Shown piece after piece: positions 37,600 to 44,388 of a stretch of 64,000 nt of DNA; positions within the stretch are counted from its first letter, which is position 1, and every line of letters begins with the position of its first letter. The notes below the pieces were generated by a model. It was given only the letters and a program-made list of their open reading frames with translations. It did no database searches and was not told the DNA's origin. Source of the stretch: Schleiferilactobacillus harbinensis DSM 16991 (GTDB lineage Bacteria; Bacillota; Bacilli; Lactobacillales; Lactobacillaceae); assembly GCF_000425885.1 (NCBI RefSeq), contig NZ_AUEH01000001.1:186001-250000 (forward strand), read 5' to 3'. The position numbers and the translations under genes are program-made.

Positions 37600-38529
37600 T
37601 TGATCACGATTACTTGGGACGCATTTTTCGAACTCGTTGAAATTAAAGCAAAGACGGCATCAATTTTTCCTTTCTTATTGGGCATCCTGTATTGTCTTTG
37701 GAACCTGCCGGCAGCACCTAAGGATTGGGGCAGCTGGCTGATTTTCATCATCGCGGCCTTCCTGTTTAATATGGCGGTGGACGCCAATGATAATTATCAG
37801 GATTACCGGCGCGCATTGAAAAACGGTGCTGAGAAGTTCCGCTTGGAAACTAACGTGATCGGCACCCGCCACCTATCCCTGAGCCAAGTCGGCTGGCTGA
37901 CGGTGGTCCTGGTGGCCGGTGGTGCCATGCTCGGTCTGTGGCTGGTGGCGCGGACCGGCTGGCCGCTGCTTTGGCTGGGTATTTTCTGCTTCCTGGTCGG
38001 TATTCTTTATGCGGCTGGTCCTTGGCCGATTGCCGGTCTGCCGGTGGGGGAATTCTTCTCCGGGTTCACCATGGGGACGATGATCATGCTGATTACCGTC
38101 TATGTCGGCGTCGGCGCCAGCCAGACGCTGACTGCGCCGACCTTGACCGGTGTCTTGCTAGCCAGCAGCCCCTTGGCCTTTGCCATTGGGGCACTGCTCC
38201 TGGCCAACAATATTGCCGATTGGCAGGAAGATCTTACCCTGCATCGGCATACCATCGTCTCGTACCTCGGCCAACGCGGCGGTCTGATTTTCTGGTATCT
38301 CTTGTACCTGGGGGCGGCCGGCGGCTTGATGGCCTCTGCCGCCCTGCATGTGCTGCCGCTGCTTTCATTGCTGGCACTGATTTGTGTCCCCAAGGTCGTC
38401 AAAAATTGTCGGGCTTTCACGGCGCTGCCGGAGAAGAAACCCAGCTTCCACTTAGCCGTCCAGAATTTAGCAATTATATCTCTGTGTGTGACGGTAGCCA
38501 CCGGTCTGGGCGTTCTTTTCCGGTTCTGA
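37600..38529 (+). CDS. menA: 1,4-dihydroxy-2-naphthoate polyprenyltransferase (MenA/UbiA family)
   Basis: About 309 residues, eight to nine transmembrane helices. The two Asp-rich prenyl-diphosphate motifs are NMAVDANDNYQDY and LLANNIADWQEDL. Forms demethylmenaquinone from dihydroxynaphthoate and a polyprenyl diphosphate; no other men genes are here, so the ring precursor may be scavenged. The start is unusual: AGGAG (37595-37599) directly abuts TTG 37600, while at normal spacing there is only an in-frame ATT (37609). Either TTG or a rare ATT start is used. Confidence 0.92.
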   Translation: MITITWDAFFELVEIKAKTASIFPFLLGILYCLWNLPAAPKDWGSWLIFIIAAFLFNMAVDANDNYQDYRRALKNGAEKFRLETNVIGTRHLSLSQVGWLTVVLVAGGAMLGLWLVARTGWPLLWLGIFCFLVGILYAAGPWPIAGLPVGEFFSGFTMGTMIMLITVYVGVGASQTLTAPTLTGVLLASSPLAFAIGALLLANNIADWQEDLTLHRHTIVSYLGQRGGLIFWYLLYLGAAGGLMASAALHVLPLLSLLALICVPKVVKNCRAFTALPEKKPSFHLAVQNLAIISLCVTVATGLGVLFRF

Positions 38530-38660
38530 TGTTGATTTCTAAGAAAATCTTTGCATTTCCGTTTCAATCACTGTTACCCACCGGTATTTTTACAAAGATA
38601 TGGTAAGATAACCCTAACTGAGCGTTATTTCAAACTACGCAATGAAGGTGAATTAGAGTA

Positions 38661-39776
38661 ATGGATCAACAAAACAACGACAACGACCAAAAACTGCCGC
38701 CACGCCGCAGTGATCATCAGGGGTCGAGTAAGCAGGGCAAAGTATGGAAGATTATTTTGCTTATCCTATTACTGCTTGTGACCGCTGGCGGTGCCTATGG
38801 GGTGCGAGTGGCGACGCAGGTGAAAGACTCCGCGGATAATACCTATGTACCCACTAAGAAGAAAACGCCCACGGTTGACTTAGCTGCTCAAAAGCCGTTT
38901 TCAATCCTCCTTTTAGGAGCGGATACTGGTACGGAGGGCCGCGACGGTTACCGCGGCAATTCGGACACGATGATTCTGGTCACCGTTGATCCGCAGCACA
39001 AGCAAACGACGATGTTTTCAATTCCTCGGGATACGGCGGCCCAGATCATCGGTGCCAAGTCGTATACATACCAGAAGATCAATTCCGCCTTCAATATTGG
39101 CGGGGCAACCATGGCGATGGACTCGGTTGAAAAACTGTTGAATGTGCCCATCAATTATTACGCTTTGATCGATATGGCCGGATTGAAGAAAATGGTGGAT
39201 GCAGTGGGCGGCGTTGATGTGGATGTGCCGTTTTCCTTTGTCAGTACCGAAACAGGCAACCAGAAGTTCACGAAGGGCAAGATGCATTTGAACGGCGACA
39301 TGGCGCTTGCCTACGCCCGCATGCGGAAGGAAGATGTTGAGGGTGACTTTGGCCGGCAGAAGCGGCAGCAGCAGGTGATTTCGGCCATTGCCGGCAACGT
39401 CATTTCCTTGAACAGTTTGACCCGCGTGCAAAGTATCCTGGATGCAGTCAGTGCGTCAGTACAAACGAATATCAAACTGAGTCAGCTGATCACGATGTAC
39501 CAGAACTACCAAGGCGCGTTGAAGAATCTGAAGCAGGATGAGCTGAGCGGTATCGCGACGACCGTAAACGATAATGGTCAGGAAGTGGCCTATGTGGTCA
39601 ACAAGACCAGTGAATTGCAGCGGGTCTCCGACAAGGCCCGGACGGCGCTGGGGTTGGAGAAGGAACCATTGAGCAATGAAGAAACGCGGCAAAACAGTCT
39701 GCAAACGCAATTTGATTGGAATTCTAAACTCGATCAGTTCTCGTATACGTTTTACCCGCAGAGCGGTAGTAATTAA
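38661..39776 (+). CDS. LytR-CpsA-Psr (LCP) family cell-wall polymer ligase
   Basis: 371 residues. Charged cytoplasmic N-terminus, one transmembrane helix (about 28-50), then the extracytoplasmic LCP domain with ILLLGADTG, YRGNSDTMILVTVDP, FSIPRDT, INSAFNIGG, VDAVGGVDV and YARMRKEDVEGDFGRQKRQQQ, containing the Arg and Asp residues that bind polyprenyl pyrophosphate. LCP enzymes transfer teichoic acids or polysaccharides to peptidoglycan. Ends at a strong bidirectional terminator. Confidence 0.94.
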   Translation: MDQQNNDNDQKLPPRRSDHQGSSKQGKVWKIILLILLLLVTAGGAYGVRVATQVKDSADNTYVPTKKKTPTVDLAAQKPFSILLLGADTGTEGRDGYRGNSDTMILVTVDPQHKQTTMFSIPRDTAAQIIGAKSYTYQKINSAFNIGGATMAMDSVEKLLNVPINYYALIDMAGLKKMVDAVGGVDVDVPFSFVSTETGNQKFTKGKMHLNGDMALAYARMRKEDVEGDFGRQKRQQQVISAIAGNVISLNSLTRVQSILDAVSASVQTNIKLSQLITMYQNYQGALKNLKQDELSGIATTVNDNGQEVAYVVNKTSELQRVSDKARTALGLEKEPLSNEETRQNSLQTQFDWNSKLDQFSYTFYPQSGSN

Positions 39777-39784
39777 ATCGTGAC

Positions 39785-39826
39785 AAAAATAAGAGCCCCA
39801 GCAAATCTGCCGAGGCTCTTATTTTT
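39785..39826. terminator. Bidirectional terminator between LCP and DUF6681-like genes
   Basis: 13-bp perfect stem: AAAAATAAGAGCC (39785-39797) with GGCTCTTATTTTT (39814-39826), A/T-flanked on both sides and lying between convergent genes. Confidence 0.92.
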
Positions 39827-39834
39827 TGTGCCGG

Positions 39835-40584
39835 CTAGTGCTTGCGTTTTTCCCGGCTCATGGTCTTGGGCTTAGGCTGGTAAGCGACGGACACAATCAA
39901 TTCCGGCAAATCTACCTGATCCGGATGGTCTTTCTTAGCTTCGGGAATTGCCAACTCAGCCAGGGCAAAATCATATTGGTCTGCCAGATCATTGACGTTA
40001 CCAAAACCAACGCGATCGATTTTACCGATGGGCTGGGCCGTCAGCTGATTGGTCCCAGCGATGACCTGCAACTCCCCGGTGGGCGTGTAGCTCAGGGTGA
40101 AGTAGGGGAGTGACCGATGACCAGCGGCGTTGATGGGCAGCTGCGGCAAGACATTATCTTGCCCCAGGGTGGTCATTAGCTGCTGGAAGAAGGCCTGTTC
40201 ATCCGGCGTGGCCGAAATGTGGGCGGGCAAGGTCTCATTGGGATCAAAGAGGCCATTGCCCAGGACGGCTGTGTTGTGCCGCCGCTCAGCGGTTTGTTCT
40301 TCGCTGGGTAAAAGCTTGGCAATCTTGGGCGAGATGTCGAATTTTGCCGTTTTCTTGGTGAAATAGTACATGAAGTTCAAGTAAATGAAATACAAGAACA
40401 CCAAGACCAGCGCCAAATAGATGGCGCCGCGGGCATACAGCCCGTTACGGAAAGCGAGGAAAGTAATATAGGCTAAGTAACCATCGCCAAGAAAGGCGGC
40501 AATGGTCCAAGCCATGTTCAGCGGTTTGTTGTTGATGTTGAAGTAGCCTAAAATGTGGGAAACTGTGTCGAGCAGAGTAAGCAT
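39835..40584 (-). CDS. Lactobacillar membrane protein (DUF6681-like)
   Basis: 249 residues. Two to three transmembrane helices in the first 95 residues (TIAAFLGDGYLAYITFLAF and ALVLVFLYFIYLNFMYYF), then a cytoplasmic-looking soluble domain ending in a Lys/Arg tail. It resembles a family restricted to lactobacilli (DUF6681, recalled rather than searched) with no known function. AAGGAGG precedes the ATG. Second gene of an operon with the Ser-rich protein 18 nt upstream. Confidence 0.75.
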   Translation of the reverse strand: MLTLLDTVSHILGYFNINNKPLNMAWTIAAFLGDGYLAYITFLAFRNGLYARGAIYLALVLVFLYFIYLNFMYYFTKKTAKFDISPKIAKLLPSEEQTAERRHNTAVLGNGLFDPNETLPAHISATPDEQAFFQQLMTTLGQDNVLPQLPINAAGHRSLPYFTLSYTPTGELQVIAGTNQLTAQPIGKIDRVGFGNVNDLADQYDFALAELAIPEAKKDHPDQVDLPELIVSVAYQPKPKTMSREKRKH

Positions 40585-40602
40585 GGATGTATGCCTCCTT
40601 CC

Positions 40603-41112
40603 TTATTTATTCTGGTCAGTGCCGCCGGTATTGTTCTGGGTATCGGTTGTCGTCTTGCTGCTGGAACTGGCTTTGTTGGTGTTAGTGCCGCCGGTGGTCG
40701 TGCCGTTATTCGTGTCTGTGTCAGTGTTGCCGCTATTACTGGTCGCACCATTGTTAGTGGTGGTATCACCGCTGGTGTCATCCGACGTATCAGTATCATT
40801 ACTGGACGATGACGCCGAAGAACTGGAATTGTTGCTGGCCGATGTATCACTGCTGGAACTTGCCGAGTTATCGCTGGCGCTGCTGCTTTCATCCGCCGAA
40901 GAACTGGAACTGGCTGGGGCAGGGCGGGAGCTGGTACTCGCGCTGCTCGTGCTGGCTGAAATGCTGCTTGAACTCTTCTTTTGTTTTTGTTCTTGACGAA
41001 TCCGGATGCTGGCCGGACTATAGGTATCAACCACCACGTTTGTGGCGGCCACGAGCAAGATCAGCGATACAATAGCGGCCGGTCGTACAATCGGGGGGAT
41101 GCGTTTATCCAT
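40603..41112 (-). CDS. Membrane-anchored Ser/Thr/Asn/Asp-rich low-complexity protein
   Basis: 169 residues. A short basic start MDKRIPPIVRP, one hydrophobic helix (about 12-30), then about 125 residues composed almost wholly of Ser, Thr, Asn, Asp and Gly. Hence probably an extracellular, disordered, possibly glycosylated stalk anchored by its N-terminus; no wall-anchor motif or globular domain. GAGGTGA lies 9 nt before the ATG, supporting this frame over the repeat-driven open frames opposite. The DNA is repetitive, so length may vary between strains. Function unrecognised. Confidence 0.75.
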   Translation of the reverse strand: MDKRIPPIVRPAAIVSLILLVAATNVVVDTYSPASIRIRQEQKQKKSSSSISASTSSASTSSRPAPASSSSSADESSSASDNSASSSSDTSASNNSSSSASSSSNDTDTSDDTSGDTTTNNGATSNSGNTDTDTNNGTTTGGTNTNKASSSSKTTTDTQNNTGGTDQNK

Positions 41113-41225
41113 AAAAAGGTGTCACCTCATGTCTATTTACAAAAATGCTTTCATTACCTAGAATACAGCGAAACGGCGTTTTTGGCTATTAAAGTTACGC
41201 TAAAGTTGAAAGGATCAGATATGTT

Positions 41226-41726
41226 ATGTCAACTAAATTTCATCAAGCCTTTGGAGTATACGGTATACTTTCAGAAAATGGAAAACTGGCGGTCATTAAG
41301 AAAACCGGCGGCCCATACATCAACCGCTATGACTTGCCCGGTGGGACACCTGAAGACGGTGAAGAAATGGCCCATACCGTTGTTCGAGAAATCCAGGAAG
41401 AGACCGGTTTAACTGTCACCAAAGCCCATCAATTGGGCATTACAGGTTTCCGGTATCCCTGGCAATATGAGCACTGGCAGCTGAATCAGCATCGCTGTGT
41501 GTTTTATTGGATCGATACCTGGACCGGTCAGTTGGCTGATCAGGCAGCTCAATTTACTGGTCAGGATGCTTTAGGTGCTGTGTGGCTGCCGTTGGCTGAA
41601 ATTAGTCTGACGACATGTTCGCCGTTGGTGGTCAAGGCCGCTGAAACAGTTCGTCAACATGGTCAATTTGATCCCACGGAACAAACTTTTACCGACTGGA
41701 CCGTGCTAACGAAGCCTGTGTATTGA
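41226..41726 (+). CDS. NUDIX hydrolase
   Basis: 166 residues. The NUDIX box is complete: GTPEDGEE, then REIQEETGL with seven residues between, giving metal-binding glutamates near residue 55-60. Substrate (a nucleoside diphosphate derivative) cannot be told. The best-spaced ATG after GAAAGGA (41207-41213) is at 41221 in another frame that stops at 41412; the ATG of this frame is 5 nt further, 12 nt from the site, a slightly poor spacing. Last gene before the dif site. Confidence 0.9.
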   Translation: MSTKFHQAFGVYGILSENGKLAVIKKTGGPYINRYDLPGGTPEDGEEMAHTVVREIQEETGLTVTKAHQLGITGFRYPWQYEHWQLNQHRCVFYWIDTWTGQLADQAAQFTGQDALGAVWLPLAEISLTTCSPLVVKAAETVRQHGQFDPTEQTFTDWTVLTKPVY

Positions 41727-41909
41727 TCAGCCGCTGAGCGGATTCAGCTGACAGTTATCCGTTGATTGTTGTCAGCTTGCACTAGAATCGCTGTGTCAGC
41801 ACCAGTTAATTAATCTTGTAAGCCTGATGTGGGACATGCATGACAGCTGCTGGATTACTGGCAAATCAATGATCTGCGCCGATAATGCTCAAATTCGCTC
41901 TTTTTGATA

Positions 41910-41937
41910 ACTTCGTATAATATACATTATGTTAACT
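41910..41937. other. dif: dif site (XerC/XerD chromosome dimer resolution)
   Basis: A 28-bp site of 11-6-11 layout. The left arm is ACTTCGTATAA, the central region TATACA and the right arm TTATGTTAACT. It matches the B. subtilis dif site at 24 of 28 positions (from memory), including nearly all of the XerD-type right arm. It lies in a gene-free gap exactly at the switch from mostly + to mostly - genes, the expected place for the chromosome terminus. XerC is encoded at 12.3 kb. FtsK-driven XerCD recombination here would resolve dimers at division. Confidence 0.9.
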
Positions 41938-41950
41938 CAATCCGTAAAAT

Positions 41951-41985
41951 CAAGATCCGGTGAGTACTCCCCCGCCCGGATCTTG
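41951..41985. terminator. Hairpin adjoining dif
   Basis: 10-bp perfect stem CAAGATCCGG (41951-41960) and CCGGATCTTG (41976-41985) with a 15-nt loop containing GAGTACTC. It starts 13 nt after dif, between the NUDIX gene and the convergent 42.0-kb gene. There is no long T-run on the plus side and TTTTAC on the minus side, so it may be a bidirectional terminator protecting dif from transcription. Confidence 0.6.
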
Positions 41986-42019
41986 GTGTGTTGTTGCGCA
42001 TTTTTACTGGTTCAGTATG

Positions 42020-42445
42020 TTACGCGGTCCAATGCCGGCGAAAATCAGCCCCAGAAAATTTTGGCTGCTCCGCTGCTGGCAGCGTCGCCACATATTTCGT
42101 GTAGGCATCCATGATCAGTTGGCTGATCGTTTGCCCAGAGTTGCCAGCTTTTAAGGCCTGAAAAATTAAGTCGCTCAAATCTTCGCTGAAATCAGAATGC
42201 TTGTTCGTCCAAGCCTGAACCGTCTTAGCCAACTTCAACGGTTTTTTACGGTGCTTCTTGGGCTTTTGTTTATAGCCAAAAGCCGCATATGCCTTTGGTG
42301 CGGTTTTATAACCGTATCCCTGGGCATCATCCACGACTTCACCGGTTTCGGTGTTCACGATGCGCCAGCGGGTTTCTTCCCACTGGCGATAATCATCGCT
42401 TTGCGTGACGGTAAACGGTTTGGCAGAAAATTCGTGCATGGGCAT
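42020..42445 (-). CDS. Protein of unknown function
   Basis: About 141 residues, no membrane segment or signal. The N-terminal half has RWRIVNTETGEVVDDAQGYG, then GYKTAPKAYAAFGYK, a Lys-rich basic linker (KQKPKKHRKKPLK), and a C-terminal helical region ending SGADFRRHWTA. The basic middle hints at nucleic-acid binding, but I do not recognise the family. ATG 42445 has AGGGAG 9 nt upstream. It is the first gene on the right of dif and reads toward it. Confidence 0.7.
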   Translation of the reverse strand: MPMHEFSAKPFTVTQSDDYRQWEETRWRIVNTETGEVVDDAQGYGYKTAPKAYAAFGYKQKPKKHRKKPLKLAKTVQAWTNKHSDFSEDLSDLIFQALKAGNSGQTISQLIMDAYTKYVATLPAAEQPKFSGADFRRHWTA

Positions 42446-42497
42446 CACTCATCGCTCCCTGATCATCAGTTTTGCGGTACACCCATACATTACGCAA

Positions 42498-42836
42498 TTA
42501 ATGCGATTGCAGCAGCCAAATATCATCGTCGAAGTACTGTTCTTGAAATTGGGTCGCTTGGCGCACTTCTGCGGCAGTGACCAGCCGAAATTTCGGCGCG
42601 ACGACCCATTTGTCTTCGTTGTCGTCTTTGCGGTGAATGATAGCCACCACATAGCCGTCTACGGTATCCGCCGGCTGATCAACATCCAGCACATAGGCAT
42701 CCTGGGGATCACCATCCCCGCCCACGACGCCGTCAACATACCCGTAGTTTAACGGATAAACAATGTTGGCGTGCTCTGGATGGGTACTGCCGAGTTTACG
42801 ATCTACTTTTACTTGGACATGAAGTCCAATAATCAT
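42498..42836 (-). CDS. Small inorganic-pyrophosphatase-like protein
   Basis: 112 residues resembling the core of family I soluble pyrophosphatase: HANIVYPLNYGYVDG, GGDGDPQDAYVLDV (signature DGDPxDx) and VVAIIHRKDDNEDKWVVAP. It is far shorter than the normal 170-residue enzyme and lacks some catalytic segments, so activity on pyrophosphate is uncertain; such short proteins recur in lactobacilli. The only ATG lies about 20 nt after the nearest AAAGGA, a poor spacing; an upstream ATT codon in frame would be better placed. Confidence 0.75.
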   Translation of the reverse strand: MIIGLHVQVKVDRKLGSTHPEHANIVYPLNYGYVDGVVGGDGDPQDAYVLDVDQPADTVDGYVVAIIHRKDDNEDKWVVAPKFRLVTAAEVRQATQFQEQYFDDDIWLLQSH

Positions 42837-42883
42837 TGGCGCTGCGATAATCAGTCATTCCTTTACTTTTACTTTTGAATTAG

Positions 42884-43159
42884 TTACTGGTCTCCGGTCT
42901 TCAGCCAGAGTGCTCCGGCGCCCACAGCAGCCAGCGCGCCCACAGCGATGATGCCGGCCAGAGCGAATTTGAAAATAGCGAAACCGCCCACGGCAAACAG
43001 CAGAATACTGATAATTGGATGCCGTAGGATCATGCCGAACAGCTTAATAATCAAGAAAACGATCAACACGATGGCGACCAATGCCCCAATGGCAATCGCT
43101 CCACCGATGGAATGCTCTTTAGCGACGATTGGTGCCGCCAAGGTAAGAACTGGTGTCAT
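42884..43159 (-). CDS. Small hydrophobic membrane protein
   Basis: About 91 residues, nearly all hydrophobic: three predicted helices (GGAIAIGALVAIVLIVFLII, PIISILLFAVGGFAIFKFAL, and GIIAVGALAAVGAGALWL). Short charged ends only. AGGGTGG lies 4-5 nt before ATG 43159; GTG 43168 is an alternative. No family recognised. Confidence 0.7.
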   Translation of the reverse strand: MTPVLTLAAPIVAKEHSIGGAIAIGALVAIVLIVFLIIKLFGMILRHPIISILLFAVGGFAIFKFALAGIIAVGALAAVGAGALWLKTGDQ

Positions 43160-43244
43160 AAAAACCACCCTGCCTTTCTGTTATTTGAGTGTAACGGAAA
43201 GATTAGGTGGTCGGCAAGCGGCTTAGGACCGATACTGCTGAATC

Positions 43245-44282
43245 TTAATCATCGTCGGCCGCATTGGCCACTTGGGTCGGTTTGCTGATGTCCTGAATCA
43301 GCCAGCGGTTATTTTGATGTACCAGCGTCGCGGTATAGTCGTACGTCCGCACTCGGGCATCGGTATCATCGTCTTCGTCGGGGCCAAACGCTGCGGTGAA
43401 GGCTAAGGTAACCGCGCCCTTGGTGTCGATTTGCGCACCGTTGGTTTGGACGTCGAGATTCAATTCGCCCACGTGCTGTTGGCCAATGTATTCCTTCGCC
43501 TGCTGCAGAACAGTCTGGTAAGCCTTGTTCTGTTCACCGTTAACGAAGATCACGTCCAGCTGCTGATTATTTTGGGTCAAATCACCATTGCTGACGTCTT
43601 CGATTTCATCAAAGGCATCTTCGATCAGGTTATCAGCCTCTTTCGTCGTTGGCAGCGCCGTGGCGGTCGTGCCGCTCCCGCTAGCTGGCCGTTGGTTGGC
43701 TTGGAATGTTAAATTCAGTTCTGGATCATCCGAGTTAACATAATCTTTCACCACGGTGCGGCCAGCGCCTTGAGTGTCCTTGGCGGTAAAGGTGTAGCGC
43801 CCGGGCAGCAGCGGCCCGATTCGCTGACCCCGAACCGTTCCCTGGACTGTCGTCAATAACCGGCCGTTGACTCGAACTTGGGTCGTTGTCCCATTCGTGG
43901 TCAGCCGCGGGTGAACCGCTTCGAGCTTGAAGCCGTAACGGGGATAAACCAGCCAGCGGCGGCCGATCCGGTCGAATTCCACCAGATCCAGTACATCGTC
44001 GCCATCCCCCCGCCGAGCCTCGTGGGCCAGGCGGTTCAATTGATCCGGGTGCGTCTGGAAATAGGTCAGCAGCGGTTTGATATTCCGCGTGGTTAAAGGC
44101 ATGGCATTATCGTCCACGGTCAAATACGGCAGCACCTTGGCCGCATTATTGCTGCGCAGTGCGCTGATAGCGCTGTCCAGCTGCCGTGTTCGACTGCCGT
44201 TGACCGCATACCCGCCAACGCCTAAAACGATCAGCACGACAACAACGATGCCGACTAACCAGCCAATTGTTTTCTTTCGCAT
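43245..44282 (-). CDS. TcaA/YvbJ-like membrane-anchored protein
   Basis: 345 residues. Short basic N-terminus, one transmembrane helix (about 7-28), then an extracytoplasmic part with repeated immunoglobulin-like/NTF2-like segments: ALRSNNAAKVLPYLTVDD, RYGFKLEAVHPRLT, PGRYTFTAKD, and a C-terminal NTF2-like domain with TYDYTATLVHQNNRWLIQDI. This resembles the TcaA/YvbJ family of envelope-stress and glycopeptide-response proteins, but the zinc ribbon usually found at the N-terminus is absent. GAGGGGGAA precedes the ATG. Assignment from overall layout. Confidence 0.65.
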   Translation of the reverse strand: MRKKTIGWLVGIVVVVLIVLGVGGYAVNGSRTRQLDSAISALRSNNAAKVLPYLTVDDNAMPLTTRNIKPLLTYFQTHPDQLNRLAHEARRGDGDDVLDLVEFDRIGRRWLVYPRYGFKLEAVHPRLTTNGTTTQVRVNGRLLTTVQGTVRGQRIGPLLPGRYTFTAKDTQGAGRTVVKDYVNSDDPELNLTFQANQRPASGSGTTATALPTTKEADNLIEDAFDEIEDVSNGDLTQNNQQLDVIFVNGEQNKAYQTVLQQAKEYIGQQHVGELNLDVQTNGAQIDTKGAVTLAFTAAFGPDEDDDTDARVRTYDYTATLVHQNNRWLIQDISKPTQVANAADDD

Positions 44283-44362
44283 GCGCGTTCCCCCTCGGTA
44301 TTGTGTACTTTCCTGGACCGTCTGCTTTTATTAAAATGATAGCACATTCACGCGGGAAACCG

Positions 44363-44388
44363 AAAAAGCGGCTGCTAACCCCGCCGCT
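44363..44388 (-). terminator. Terminator of the HAD phosphatase gene
   Basis: On the minus strand AGCGGC (44388-44383) pairs with GCCGCT (44372-44367), followed by TTTTT. The stem overlaps the stop codon at 44375-44377. Confidence 0.8.

Noticed and set aside
40548-41030. Open frames on both strands across the Ser-rich gene (Pro/Arg/Val-rich or Leu/Val-rich)
   Set aside because: The repetitive DNA keeps several frames open. Only the 40603-41112 minus frame has a good ribosome site and an ordered start with a membrane helix.
41907-41930. Near-match to phage P1 loxP (13-bp arm ATAACTTCGTATA plus part of the spacer)
   Set aside because: The right loxP arm is missing and the segment fits the 28-bp dif consensus far better; dif-like and lox sites share tyrosine-recombinase arm features.
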